64,000 nt of DNA from Mucilaginibacter achroorhodeus (GCF_007846095.1 NZ_VOEI01000002.1:434001-498000), one strand, 5' to 3'. Positions 27,406 through 36,202 are shown, counted from the stretch's first letter. The notes: generated from the sequence alone by a model not told the origin. Made by a program: numbers and translations.

Positions 27406-28449
27406 TTACAGCGTAGCCATATCTATCACAAAACGGTAACGTACATCGCCTTTTACCATGCGCTCATAAGCTGCGGTAATATCTTTAATATCGATCATCT
27501 CGATATCAGACACTATATTGTTAGCAGCGCAGAAATCAAGCATTTCCTGGGTTTCTTTAATACCGCCAATACCTGAACCTGCCACGCTTTTACGGCCGCC
27601 CAATAATGAGAACGGCTGGATAGAGTATGGTTTTGATGGTACGCCCACGCACATCATTACACCATTTGTTCTTAGCAACTTAAGGTAAGCATCCATATCG
27701 TGCTCTGCAGAAACGGTATCCAATATAAAATCAAATGTACCTGCAGCAGCTTTCATTTGCTCAGCATCTTTAGTAACTACGAAATGGTGAGCGCCTAATT
27801 TTTTAGCATCTTCTTCCTTATTTGCAGAAGTACTCAATACAGTAACCTCAGCTCCAAAGGCTACACCAAATTTAACGCCCATGTGGCCTAAACCACCAAG
27901 GCCTAAAACGGCTAATTTATGGCCTTTGCCAACGCCCCAGTGACGCAACGGCGAATAGGTGGTGATACCTGCACAAAGCAAAGGTGCAGTTGCAGCCAAA
28001 TCAACATCTTCTGAAATATGCAGCACAAACTCCTCGCGCACAACAATAGTGTTAGAGTAACCACCGTACGTTGGGCGAGAGCCATCGCGCTCCATGCTGT
28101 TATAAGTTTGGGTGTTGCCCTCTAAGCAGTATTGCTCAAGATCTTGCTTGCAGTTCTCACAAACCTGGCAAGAGTCTACCATACAACCGGTACCGGCAAG
28201 GTCACCTACCTTGAAATTTTTAACGTGATCGCCCACTTTTACCACACGGCCAACAATCTCGTGGCCAGGTACCATCGGGAAAATTCCCGGGAACCAGTCG
28301 TTTTTGATCTGGTGAAGATCTGAGTGGCAAACGCCACAGTAAAGAATATCGAATTGTACGTCGTGAGGGCCAACTTCGCGGCGCTCAAAATCCCATGGAG
28401 CAAGATCTGTTTCAGGGCTTTGTGCGGCGTAACTTTTTGCTGAAATCAT
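27406..28449 (-). CDS. Zinc-dependent NAD(P) alcohol dehydrogenase (cinnamyl-alcohol/YahK type)
   Basis: 347 residues. Catalytic zinc ligands are in CGVCHSDLHQIKNDW (cysteine ~38) and GHEIVGRV (histidine ~63). The structural zinc cysteines are in GCMVDSCQVCENCKQDLEQYC (~residues 97-117). The Rossmann motif is LGLGGLGHMGVKFG (~185). The layout is that of YahK/AdhC-type aldehyde reductases with broad specificity, most often NADPH-dependent. It follows two SDR genes and an AraC regulator on the same strand; the four may be a redox regulon. Confidence 0.93.
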   Translation of the reverse strand: MISAKSYAAQSPETDLAPWDFERREVGPHDVQFDILYCGVCHSDLHQIKNDWFPGIFPMVPGHEIVGRVVKVGDHVKNFKVGDLAGTGCMVDSCQVCENCKQDLEQYCLEGNTQTYNSMERDGSRPTYGGYSNTIVVREEFVLHISEDVDLAATAPLLCAGITTYSPLRHWGVGKGHKLAVLGLGGLGHMGVKFGVAFGAEVTVLSTSANKEEDAKKLGAHHFVVTKDAEQMKAAAGTFDFILDTVSAEHDMDAYLKLLRTNGVMMCVGVPSKPYSIQPFSLLGGRKSVAGSGIGGIKETQEMLDFCAANNIVSDIEMIDIKDITAAYERMVKGDVRYRFVIDMATL

Positions 28450-28555
28450 AATGATATTTATTTTTATAAGTTAGTTTTTCGTTTGGCTACAACAGCAGCC
28501 GATAAATATAAACAGCAATAACACCGTGTTTGTTCGGTGCCATTGCCCTATTAAT

Positions 28556-29407
28556 TTAAGCTGTAATTTCATCAAAGGCGGTGGTTGTACCAACAACACG
28601 CCAGCACTCCAAATCCTTTGTTAGCCTGCCCATTTTTTGATAGGCAAGGTCATAGGCATCTTGGCCTAAAAACAAGTGCAAAGGCGGATTTGCAGACTCT
28701 GCCACGGCAATGATCGCGTGTGCAGCTTTTACCGGATCGCCAGGTTGGTTCCCGTTGATCTGATGCTGATGTGCCGACTGGACTTCTCTTACTTCGTGGT
28801 ACTCCGCAATTTCATTTTTTGGTGTCACTAATGAATCAGCTTCTAAAAAGTTAGTACGGAAATATCCCGGAGATACTACCGTTGCGTTGATACCGAATGG
28901 CTTCACTTCTGCATGCAATGATTCGGTAAAGCCTTGTACTGCAAACTTAGTTGCGCAATAAATACCAAAGCCCGGATAGTTGCCGGTAAAACCGCCAATG
29001 GATGATATATTAAAGATGTGACCAGCGCCTTGTTGCCTGAAGAATGGCATCATGGTACGGATAACATTTAACGAACCGAATACATTAATATTAAAGTTCT
29101 CGCGAGCTTCTGCATCTGTCAATTCCTCAAGACTACCGGTAAGTCCGTAACCGGCGTTGTTAACCACAACGTCGATCCTGCCAAAATGTGCTATAGCTTT
29201 TGCAATGGCTTCTGCGACACTTTTTTCATTAGTTACATCCATTTGCAGTGGTAAAAAATGCGGGTGATTAGCAACACCCTGCTCCAACGCGTTTATGTTA
29301 CGAGATGTTGCTGCAACTTTATGCCCGGCTTGCAGCGCCTGGGTAACCAATGCCAGCCCAAGGCCCTTAGAGGCACCGGTTATAAACCATATTTTCTTGT
29401 TTTGCAT
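28556..29407 (-). CDS. Short-chain dehydrogenase/reductase
   Basis: 283 residues with the classical SDR signature: TGASKGLGLALV (cofactor), NNAGYGLTGSLEEL, catalytic serine in NISSIGG and YCATKFAVQGF (tyrosine and lysine). It is about 50% similar by eye to the SDR immediately upstream, including the conserved C-terminal region (GDPVKAAHAIIAVAESANPPLHLFLGQDAYD), so the two arose by tandem duplication. The substrate is unknown. It precedes the alcohol dehydrogenase by about 106 bases. Confidence 0.93.
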   Translation of the reverse strand: MQNKKIWFITGASKGLGLALVTQALQAGHKVAATSRNINALEQGVANHPHFLPLQMDVTNEKSVAEAIAKAIAHFGRIDVVVNNAGYGLTGSLEELTDAEARENFNINVFGSLNVIRTMMPFFRQQGAGHIFNISSIGGFTGNYPGFGIYCATKFAVQGFTESLHAEVKPFGINATVVSPGYFRTNFLEADSLVTPKNEIAEYHEVREVQSAHQHQINGNQPGDPVKAAHAIIAVAESANPPLHLFLGQDAYDLAYQKMGRLTKDLECWRVVGTTTAFDEITA

Positions 29408-29435
29408 GTTGATTGAGTTTGAGTGATTTTGATAA

Positions 29436-30275
29436 TTAAGCGTTGTAAGCCATTGCCCGGCTCAATTCTTCGTTAAGCTTAAATTCCTTTTCAAGCTTAT
29501 CGAGCTTGCTCATGGCCCGGTCATATGCGTCTGAACCTAACAGAAGGTAAAGCGGTGGATTTTCTTCCCTGGCAATATCGATTATGGACTTTGCTGCCTT
29601 TTCCGGGTCGCCGGCCTGGCTACCGTTCATATTAAGGTAACGGGTGTGCATTTCGCGTACCTCGCGGTAAGCATCTATCGGATGCTCGGCTATCACTAAC
29701 GACTCGTTACTTAGAAAGCTGGTACGAAATGCACCGGGTGCAACTACTGTCACTTTTACACCGAATGAGCGCACATCGTCTGCCAGTACTTCTGAAAGAC
29801 CAACTACAGAGAATTTGGTTGCTGCGTACACTGCCCAGCCGGTGACACCCGTTATACCCGCTATTGAAGCAATATTAATGATATGGCCGGACTGCTGTTC
29901 ACGTAGAACAGGCATTACGTTACGGATAACGTTGATGGTACCAAAAACGTTAACATCAAAGCTATCGCGGGTTTCGCGGTCGGTAAGTTCTTCAATACTG
30001 CCACCTATACCGTAGCCGGCGTTATTAATTATTACATCAATGGTCTTGAATTTTGTATGTGCTGATTCGATCGCAGCTGCAACGCTGCTTTCATTGGTAA
30101 GATCTACCTGTAATGGTAAAAAGTTTTCGCCGGCTTTACCAGCTGCATCAACCAATTCGGTTAAGTTCCTGGAGGTAGCAACTACACGCTGACCTGCAGC
30201 CAGCAACTGCTTCACCAGGCTTAAACCAAAACCTTTTGAGGCCCCTGTAATAAACCATGTTCTTTTGCTTTCCAT
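29436..30275 (-). CDS. Short-chain dehydrogenase/reductase, paralogue of its neighbour
   Basis: 279 residues: TGASKGFGLSLVKQL, NNAGYGIGGSIEEL, NIASIAG and YAATKFSVVGLSE, with a C-terminal GDPEKAAKSIIDIAREENPPLYLLLGSDAYD segment shared with the SDR 28 bases downstream. It is transcribed with that gene and probably with the regulator upstream (84 bases). A TGTGAT-N7-ATCACA palindrome lies 8 bases before its start. The substrate is unknown. Confidence 0.93.
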   Translation of the reverse strand: MESKRTWFITGASKGFGLSLVKQLLAAGQRVVATSRNLTELVDAAGKAGENFLPLQVDLTNESSVAAAIESAHTKFKTIDVIINNAGYGIGGSIEELTDRETRDSFDVNVFGTINVIRNVMPVLREQQSGHIINIASIAGITGVTGWAVYAATKFSVVGLSEVLADDVRSFGVKVTVVAPGAFRTSFLSNESLVIAEHPIDAYREVREMHTRYLNMNGSQAGDPEKAAKSIIDIAREENPPLYLLLGSDAYDRAMSKLDKLEKEFKLNEELSRAMAYNA

Positions 30276-30282
30276 AAATTTC

Positions 30283-30301
30283 TGTGATTTTTAATATCAC
30301 A
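30283..30301. promoter_or_regulatory. Palindrome upstream of the SDR pair
   Basis: TGTGAT-N7-ATCACA is a perfect 6-bp inverted repeat just before the first SDR start codon. It resembles a binding site for a dimeric regulator of the Crp/Fnr kind, though with a wider spacer than the E. coli Crp site (N9 between the TGTGA halves rather than N6). Confidence 0.4.
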
Positions 30302-30359
30302 AATTTATATCTGCAAAGGGCGGAAGCGTTTGCGCTATTCAAACCATTACTTACAAAAA

Positions 30360-31262
30360 TCAAACAATCCTGAAATTAGAGGGGGTAGTATTGGTCTGCT
30401 TTTTAAAAAAGTTATTGAAATGGGCCGGTTCATCAAAACCCAAGGTGTAACTAATTTCAGATACGTTCCAATTGGTATGGCGCAGCAAAGCTTTGGCCTC
30501 AGCTACTAATCGATCAGCAATGTGACTTGTGGTAGTTTTACCTGTTGTTTGTCTGATAGCACGGTTTAGATGATTAACATGCACCGACAACTGATCTGCA
30601 AAATCCTTAGCCGACCGCAGGCCAAAGCGCTGAGATGGCGTCTCTATAGGAAACTGGCGTTCTAACAATTCAGTAAATACCGCAGTTATCCGCGAATTGG
30701 CATCAGGGTGTTTGTAGAGCGTCTCTGCAGGTTGTACCTTTAAAGCGTAGTGTATCAGCTCGGTAACGTAGTTACGCAGCAGGTCATATTTAAATCGGTA
30801 ATCAGAATTTATCTCGGCAAGCATCTTTTCAAATATGCCGGCTGCGTTATTAAACTGATCTACACCTAATTCGTAAGCAGGATGACCACCAATGGCAAAC
30901 ATGGGCAGGTCATGCGCGCTGCTACGCAAACTTTCCGTAAAAAAGGCTTCAGTAAATATGCAAAAATAGCCCTGGCGGTTTTCGCCAAACATTTCAATAG
31001 TATAAGGCACATTAGGGCTAAAGAATAATAGCGTATTCCCATCTACCTCAATGCTTTTATCGGCGTGGTGTACAATGCTACGCCCCGTTGAGAGGCTGAT
31101 CTTGTAAAACTCGCGGCGACTGTATTGGACAGGTGCAGCCCCGGGTTTTAAGCATTCCTCTATCCTAAAAACGTTAAAGTGTCCAATGTCCCTGCTCAGG
31201 TTGTCGGGCAACCAATTGAATTTATTTTGATAGAATTCTTCGAGTGTTTCTGTAGATGCCAT
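30360..31262 (-). CDS. AraC-family transcriptional regulator
   Basis: About 300 residues from ATG 31262; the longer frame begins at a TTG and runs through the promoter-like sequence. An N-terminal cupin-like sensor (residues ~20-150) is followed by the double helix-turn-helix: SAKDFADQLSVHVNHLNRAIRQTTGKTTTSHIADRLVAEAKALLRHTNWNVSEISYTLGFDEPAHFNNFFKKQTNTTPSNFR, a textbook AraC C-terminus. It heads a same-strand run with two SDRs and an alcohol dehydrogenase, its likely targets. An 11-bp perfect inverted repeat overlaps its start. Confidence 0.94.
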   Translation of the reverse strand: MASTETLEEFYQNKFNWLPDNLSRDIGHFNVFRIEECLKPGAAPVQYSRREFYKISLSTGRSIVHHADKSIEVDGNTLLFFSPNVPYTIEMFGENRQGYFCIFTEAFFTESLRSSAHDLPMFAIGGHPAYELGVDQFNNAAGIFEKMLAEINSDYRFKYDLLRNYVTELIHYALKVQPAETLYKHPDANSRITAVFTELLERQFPIETPSQRFGLRSAKDFADQLSVHVNHLNRAIRQTTGKTTTSHIADRLVAEAKALLRHTNWNVSEISYTLGFDEPAHFNNFFKKQTNTTPSNFRIV

Positions 31263-31304
31263 GCTCAAAGTTACATAATTCAAACTAAATACAAACTTTG
31301 AGCA
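31262..31304 (-). promoter_or_regulatory. Promoter and operator-like inverted repeat of the AraC-type gene
   Basis: TGCTCAAAGTT at 31262-31272 and its exact reverse complement at 31294-31304 are separated by 21 bases. Reading the minus strand, the same stretch holds TTTG (31292-31295), 18 bases and TAACTTTG (31266-31273), a near-consensus promoter that would give a nearly leaderless transcript. The overlap suggests autoregulation. Confidence 0.5.
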
Positions 31305-31336
31305 CTAATCTTACCCACTTTTACATTTAAATGAAA

Positions 31337-32326
31337 TTAACCTTTGATGGTGCCTTCAATCAAATGACCATAAAAATCAGTAACGTTCATACCGGCGGCC
31401 CTCACCTGTTGCGGTATCAAGCTATTGGCCGATTGGCCCGGTGTGGTATTGATCTCGATGAAATAAAAATCCTCAGAACCTTCTAACAATATAAAATCCA
31501 CGCGGGTCATTCCACGGCAATTCAAACGCAAATAAACCTGAGTTACTATTTCGGCTATTTGGATGTTCTTTTCGGCAGGTATATCAGCCGGAGTTACTTC
31601 GTTAGTAACACCGGGTGTGTACTTCGCTTCATAATCGAAGAAGTCTTTTGAGCTGATGATCTCTGTGGCAGGCAACACGATTACCTTCCCGTTGAGCCTG
31701 GCAATACCGATGCTAAATTCGCGGCCCTTTATAAATTCCTCTATCAGGATCTGATCGTCTTCCTTAAAAGCTTTTTCAATAGCTTCATGCAGGCCGCTCA
31801 CATTGTAAACTTTACTCATCCCAACGCTGCTGCCACCATTGTTAGGCTTTATAAACAGCGGAAATTTTAATGTGGCAGCAATTGCGGCAATATCATGATC
31901 ATCTTTCTGGTGCAACTGCACTGACTTAGCCGTGTGCAAACAATGTATTCCATTAACAATGGCTTTAGTATAAGCTTTATTCATGGTAATGGCTGATGTT
32001 GTGGCATCGCAGGTATTATAGGGTATGCCTATCATATCCAGATAGCCCTGCAGTTTACCGTCCTCGCCGGGGGTACCGTGCACGGTGATAAAGGCGTATT
32101 CAAATTTTACCTTTTCGCCATCAACAGTGATGGAAAAATCGTTTTTATCAACGTTTATCTTTTCGTTTCCATCCTCATATATCCACTCATGGCGGCCAAT
32201 TAAAATTGTATATACTTTATACTTTGATGCATCCAGGCTGGCTGCGATATTTTTAGCGCTATTTATCGAAACTTCGTACTCGCCGGTATAACCGCCGGCC
32301 AAAAGGGCTATATTGATGGTATTCAT
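31337..32326 (-). CDS. ddl: D-alanine--D-alanine ligase
   Basis: About 329 residues from ATG 32326 (an upstream TTG is less likely). ATP-grasp features: LLAGGYTGEYEVSINSAKNIA at the N-terminus, TVHGTPGEDGKLQGYLD (residues ~80-97), FIKPNNGGSSVGMSKV (ATP-binding loop ~155), EEFIKGREFSIGI and FYFIEINTTPGQSANSLIPQQ. It joins two D-alanines with ATP for peptidoglycan precursors. It is divergent from the PASTA-domain gene, a second cell-wall-linked gene, with a -7-like TATCTTTG on the minus strand just before the start. Confidence 0.95.
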   Translation of the reverse strand: MNTINIALLAGGYTGEYEVSINSAKNIAASLDASKYKVYTILIGRHEWIYEDGNEKINVDKNDFSITVDGEKVKFEYAFITVHGTPGEDGKLQGYLDMIGIPYNTCDATTSAITMNKAYTKAIVNGIHCLHTAKSVQLHQKDDHDIAAIAATLKFPLFIKPNNGGSSVGMSKVYNVSGLHEAIEKAFKEDDQILIEEFIKGREFSIGIARLNGKVIVLPATEIISSKDFFDYEAKYTPGVTNEVTPADIPAEKNIQIAEIVTQVYLRLNCRGMTRVDFILLEGSEDFYFIEINTTPGQSANSLIPQQVRAAGMNVTDFYGHLIEGTIKG

Positions 32327-32430
32327 GATAGCCAAAGATATGGTATTAGCCCGAAGTGTAAAACGTAAGTTTAATGTACTGTAACAGATAGCTATAGTTT
32401 AAGCAATTAAAATTTGCCAAATCAAATTGT

Positions 32431-32438
32431 TATGTTTG
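32431..32438 (+). promoter_or_regulatory. Possible -7 box (TATGTTTG) before the PASTA gene
   Basis: The box fits TAnnTTTG and lies 23 bases before the ATG. The closest TTTG upstream (32413-32416) is only 14 bases away, shorter than the usual 19, so the match is partial. Confidence 0.35.
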
Positions 32439-32461
32439 ACGGTAAATTCTGAATAAGAGGT

Positions 32462-33253
32462 ATGAGTAATTTTGGGGCTTATTTAAAAACCAGGCAATTT
32501 CGAAACACCATATTATTGGTTGTAGCAACAACTATTGGCATTGTACTTATTGCATTTTTTAGCCTTAGTTACTATACCCGCCACGGCCAGGGCATACCTG
32601 TTCCATCCCTAAAAGGCATGAACGTAGACAAAGCCATGCAGGTATTAAAAGACCAGGGCTTTAATTACAAGATAGACTCTGTTTTTGTGTTAGACCAGGC
32701 GCCGGGTACTATTGTAGAACAAGACCCTGATGCAGGCACTAATGTAAAAGAAAACCGTACCATCTATCTTACTATGGTAACGCAGCAGGCACCCAATGTT
32801 TCATTACCGGATATTATTACTGAACAAAGCATATATCGCGAGGCTGTTGCCGTGCTATCGAATTATGGCATTAAAGTAGGTGATACTTCTTATGTATCAG
32901 ATATTGCCCGCGACCGTGTGCTTGAAGTACGCATGGGCGGCCAGGTTATAAAGCCAGGCACAAAAATACCTAAAGGCTCAAAGGTTGACCTGGTATTGGG
33001 CAACGGCGAAGGCGCCAGTGAAGTGGAGATACCTGAACTGGTTAACTTAGACCTTGATGCTGCTAAATTCGCCATTCGCGGGGCTAAACTCACAGTGGGA
33101 TCTATTATCTACCAGGGTGCCATCACAGATTCGGCAAACGTGGTAGTAGTATCGCAATCGCCTGCTAAAACCGATTCTTTGAGCACTACCAGCATTGGCA
33201 CCCGCATTAACCTTACTGTTACGCAAGGCAAACCCTCTGATGTTCCAAATTGA
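32462..33253 (+). CDS. PASTA-domain membrane protein
   Basis: 263 residues. A short cytoplasmic N-terminus and one membrane helix (TILLVVATTIGIVLIAFFSLSYY, ~residues 16-38) are followed by three PASTA domains outside: residues ~46-110 (VPSLKGMNVDKAMQVLKDQGFNY), ~115-180 and ~185-255 (EIPELVNLDLDAAKFAIRGAKLTVG). PASTA domains bind peptidoglycan or beta-lactam-like structures. In Bacteroidota they occur without a kinase domain, as here. It starts a likely operon with a rhodanese protein, MltG, a thioesterase and a YihY-like protein. Confidence 0.92.
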   Translation: MSNFGAYLKTRQFRNTILLVVATTIGIVLIAFFSLSYYTRHGQGIPVPSLKGMNVDKAMQVLKDQGFNYKIDSVFVLDQAPGTIVEQDPDAGTNVKENRTIYLTMVTQQAPNVSLPDIITEQSIYREAVAVLSNYGIKVGDTSYVSDIARDRVLEVRMGGQVIKPGTKIPKGSKVDLVLGNGEGASEVEIPELVNLDLDAAKFAIRGAKLTVGSIIYQGAITDSANVVVVSQSPAKTDSLSTTSIGTRINLTVTQGKPSDVPN

Positions 33254-33542
33254 TGCTAAACACTTGAATGAGCTTCTAACAAATGGCGCGGTTTTGCAAA
33301 TACTTGATGTAAGGGAGCCAATAGAATTTCATAGTTTTAATATAGGTGGCCAAAACATCCCGGTAAATAAACTTCGCAATAACCTTGATGCTGTCAAGTA
33401 CAACAAATATGATGAGATCATCGTTATTTGCAGTGCAGGCATACGCAGTGAGGGAGCCTGCGAAATACTGGAGGCTAACGGCTTTAAAAGTGTCACAAAC
33501 TTAAAGGGCGGTTTAATAGCTTTGCAGAGAACAAAAAATTAA
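33240..33542 (+). CDS. Rhodanese-like protein
   Basis: About 100 residues from ATG 33240, which overlaps the end of the PASTA gene by 14 bases. The single rhodanese domain has LDVREPIEFHSFNIGGQNIPVNKL and the active-site loop ICSAGIRS (cysteine ~64), as in GlpE/PspE-type single-domain sulfurtransferases. It probably moves sulfane sulfur, perhaps to a thiol acceptor. Its place inside a cell-wall gene cluster is likely incidental. Confidence 0.9.
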   Translation: MFQIDAKHLNELLTNGAVLQILDVREPIEFHSFNIGGQNIPVNKLRNNLDAVKYNKYDEIIVICSAGIRSEGACEILEANGFKSVTNLKGGLIALQRTKN

Positions 33543-33565
33543 ATTTAAGATCTACCTTAATACAC

Positions 33566-34585
33566 ATGAAAAAATTTTGGATCGCACTGGTTATCATCGT
33601 TGTGCTATCGCTTATTGGCACAGGCGTATTTTATTACCTGCGCTTTTTTGGGCCAAATGTAACTGATAACCAAAAATACCTTTACATTAAAACAGGCTCA
33701 AACATTGATGATGTTTATAAAACTGTTGTGAAAGAAGGAATAGTAAATGATACTACATCATTTTTACAGGCCGCCCATAGCATGAAATACCGTAATGTAA
33801 AACCCGGTAAGTATCGCTTGAAAGAAGGGATGAGCAACCGGAACTTAATTAATATGCTTAAGGCCGGTAACCAGGAACCGGTTAATTTCTCTTTCCATAA
33901 CTTTAGATTAAAGGAACAATTTGCTGCCTACGTGGGCAAAAATCTGGAACCTGATTCCGCCGCAATGATGCAATTGCTCGATTCGGCAAAATTTGCGCAG
34001 CAGTACGGGCTTACCACTGATAATATTTATACGGTATTTATTCCAAACACCTACCAGATCTATTGGAATACAACTCCCGAGAAATTATTTAAACGCCTTT
34101 ATGCTAACTATGAGAAATTCTGGACGCCGGAGCGCAAGCAAAAAGCGGCTGCAATAAATCTTACCCCACAGGAAGTTTATACACTGGCTTCTATAGTAGA
34201 TTCTGAGGCTTTGTTTGACAGTGAGATGCCAACCATTGCAGGTTTGTATCTTAATCGCTTAAGGAAAGGTCAAAAGCTGGAATCAGACCCTACGGTAATT
34301 TTCGCGTTGAAAAATTTTACTATTAAGCGTGTGCTTAAACGCGACCTGCTTACCAATTCGCCCTACAACACTTATTTGTACAAAGGTTTGCCACCTGGGC
34401 CAATCATGATGCCGTCTATTGCAGCAATCGATGCGGTGCTGAACTACGAGCATAACGATTACATTTATATGGTAGCAAAAGAAGACTTCTCGGGTCATCA
34501 CAATTTCGCAAAGGATGAGGCCGGACATCGCGAGAACGCCCGCAAATACCATGAAGCCCTGAACGAAAGGAATATTAAACGCTAA
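33566..34585 (+). CDS. mltG: Endolytic murein transglycosylase MltG
   Basis: 339 residues with an N-terminal membrane helix (~5-27) and the YceG/MltG domain: NIYTVFIPNTYQIYWNT, then ASIVDSEALFDSEMPTIAGLYLNRLRKGQKLESDPTV carrying the catalytic glutamate, and SPYNTYLYKGLPPGPIMMPSIAAIDAVLN. MltG cuts nascent glycan strands and is thought to end their elongation. Its stop overlaps the next ATG by one base (TAATG). Confidence 0.95.
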   Translation: MKKFWIALVIIVVLSLIGTGVFYYLRFFGPNVTDNQKYLYIKTGSNIDDVYKTVVKEGIVNDTTSFLQAAHSMKYRNVKPGKYRLKEGMSNRNLINMLKAGNQEPVNFSFHNFRLKEQFAAYVGKNLEPDSAAMMQLLDSAKFAQQYGLTTDNIYTVFIPNTYQIYWNTTPEKLFKRLYANYEKFWTPERKQKAAAINLTPQEVYTLASIVDSEALFDSEMPTIAGLYLNRLRKGQKLESDPTVIFALKNFTIKRVLKRDLLTNSPYNTYLYKGLPPGPIMMPSIAAIDAVLNYEHNDYIYMVAKEDFSGHHNFAKDEAGHRENARKYHEALNERNIKR

Positions 34586-34992
34586 TGTTCCAAAACGCAA
34601 CAAAAATAAGGGTGCGCTACGGCGAAACCGACCAAATGGGCTACATGTACTATGGTAACTATGCCGAGTTTTTTGAGGTTGGCCGTGTAGAAATGCTGCG
34701 CAGCCTGGGGCTAACTTACAGCCGGATGGAAGCCTCTGGCATAATGATGCCTGTACTCGAGATGAAGTGTAAATACCTAAAACCGGCCCGTTATGACGAG
34801 GAGATAACCGTAAACGTAATAATGGACAAAATCCCCGGCGTTAAGATTCATTTCCGCTACGATCTGTTTAACGAGCGTGATGAATTGATACATATTGGCG
34901 AAACGTTACTGGCTTTCATTAACATGAAAACCAATCGCCCTTGCCTGCCCCCTACCGAATTTCTTGAAAAATTGAAGCCATTTTTTGAGTAA
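34585..34992 (+). CDS. Acyl-CoA thioesterase, YbgC/4HBT hot-dog family
   Basis: 135 residues with the hot-dog signature VRYGETDQMGYMYYGNYAEFFEVGRVEMLRSLG (aspartate in ETDQMG, ~17) and IHFRYDLFNERDELIHIGETLLAFI. YbgC-like enzymes hydrolyse acyl-CoA thioesters and are cytoplasmic. Coupled to mltG by one-base overlap, 11 bases before the YihY-like gene. Confidence 0.92.
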   Translation: MFQNATKIRVRYGETDQMGYMYYGNYAEFFEVGRVEMLRSLGLTYSRMEASGIMMPVLEMKCKYLKPARYDEEITVNVIMDKIPGVKIHFRYDLFNERDELIHIGETLLAFINMKTNRPCLPPTEFLEKLKPFFE

Positions 34993-35003
34993 TTTTAAGC
35001 CTG

Positions 35004-35984
35004 ATGAAATGGCTGCATCGCTTTTTACTGCATTTTAGATTTTACCAATACTTTACTGACTGGACCAAAACCGTTTACATACCCGGTTTTAGGCCTCTGC
35101 CGCTGCATACGGTCCTGGTATTCTTTGCATCAGAGATACAAAAGTCGTCGCTTAATAACCGTGCGGCTGCCTTAGCATACAACTTTATGCTGGCGCTATT
35201 CCCAGCTATCATCTTTTTGTTTACGCTGATAGCGTACATACCTATTAATAATTTCCAGACCTATCTGCTTAACCTTATCGCCTTAATATTACCTCATAAC
35301 GCATTTGAGGCCTTTAAAACAACCCTTGTTGATATTATCAAGATACAACACGGACAATTGTTGTCCATTGGTGTGATAACAGCCTTATATTTTGCAACAA
35401 ATGGCGTAAGTAATCTGATGCAGGCTTTTAATAAGTCATCATTGGTTTTGGAAACCCGCAGCTGGATAAAAAGGAGGCTGGTAGCCATTGTACTTACTGT
35501 GGTTATAAGTATTGCTTTGCTTATCGCTATTGTTATAATGATAGCGGGACAAGCTGCCATACACTACGTGCAATTAAAACTGGATGGCAAAGGTTATTTT
35601 TGGGGATTGTTAATCGCTTTACTACGATGGCTGATCATACTGGCAATATTCTTCGTTAGTATAAGTATCCTTTACCGCTACGGGCCTGCTAATAAGAACC
35701 GTTGGAAGTTTGTTAATCCCGGGTCTATATTGGCGACGTCTCTGGCTATTCTAACATCTATTGGGTTTACTTATTACACCAATAATTTCTCATCATATAA
35801 TAGCGTGTATGGCGCAATAGGCACCCTCATTGTGGTAATGATATGGTTATATCTAAACTCAATGGTTTTGCTTATCGGTTTCGAATTAAATGCATCTGTA
35901 GACCTTTCTAAACGCACAATTCGGATCGCGAAACCACGTTTTAACACGTTTAAATCGAAAAAATCCAACCCGGACAAGCAATAA
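35004..35984 (+). CDS. YihY/BrkB-family membrane protein
   Basis: 326 residues with about six membrane helices. The family pattern is clear: LNNRAAALAYNFMLALFPAIIFLFTLIAYIP near residue 50, GVSNLMQAFNKSSLVLETRSWIKRRLVAI in the middle, RYGPANKNRWKFVNPGSILATSLAILTSIGFTYYTNNFSSYNSVYGAIG and MVLLIGFELNA at the end. Despite its older name as tRNA-processing RNase BN, the family is a membrane protein group of unknown transport function. Last gene of the PASTA-MltG run. Confidence 0.92.
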   Translation: MKWLHRFLLHFRFYQYFTDWTKTVYIPGFRPLPLHTVLVFFASEIQKSSLNNRAAALAYNFMLALFPAIIFLFTLIAYIPINNFQTYLLNLIALILPHNAFEAFKTTLVDIIKIQHGQLLSIGVITALYFATNGVSNLMQAFNKSSLVLETRSWIKRRLVAIVLTVVISIALLIAIVIMIAGQAAIHYVQLKLDGKGYFWGLLIALLRWLIILAIFFVSISILYRYGPANKNRWKFVNPGSILATSLAILTSIGFTYYTNNFSSYNSVYGAIGTLIVVMIWLYLNSMVLLIGFELNASVDLSKRTIRIAKPRFNTFKSKKSNPDKQ

Positions 35985-36071
35985 TAATTTGGCTATCAAT
36001 ACCTTACAATTATTTTAAAAAAAGTTAACATCGAATTTGGCAATTCGCGCCGGATTTGTACTTTTGTCCCC

Positions 36072-36159
36072 GGAGAGCTGGCAGAGTGGTCGATTGCGGC
36101 AGTCTTGAAAACTGTTGACTGTAACAGGTCCTGGGGTTCGAATCCCTAGCTCTCCGCCA
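36072..36159 (+). tRNA. tRNA-Ser (anticodon UGA)
   Basis: An 88-base gene. The acceptor stem GGAGAGC pairs with GCTCTCC, the anticodon loop CTTGAAA has anticodon TGA at 36106-36108, the long variable arm is typical of class II tRNAs, the T-loop is GGTTCGAATCC and CCA is encoded. Its last ~28 bases, from the T-arm on, form the left attachment site of the genomic island that follows. The gene stays intact because the island supplies an identical 3' end. Confidence 0.97.
36144..36157 (+). other. attL core in tRNA-Ser 3' end
   Basis: CCCTAGCTCTCCGC occurs here and again at 55380-55393, and both copies are preceded by GGTTC. Over 23 bases 20 are identical. With a tyrosine integrase 365 bases away this is the left junction of an integrated element. 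Confidence 0.88.
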
Positions 36160-36166
36160 AAAACAT

Positions 36167-36202
36167 AAAGCCCTGTAAATCAAGCATTTACAGGGCTTTT
36201 TT
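36167..36202 (+). terminator. Terminator after tRNA-Ser, supplied by the island
   Basis: A perfect 14-bp stem (AAAGCCCTGTAAAT / ATTTACAGGGCTTT) with a 5-base loop and TTT. It lies on the island side of attL. A different terminator of the same design follows attR. Confidence 0.9.
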
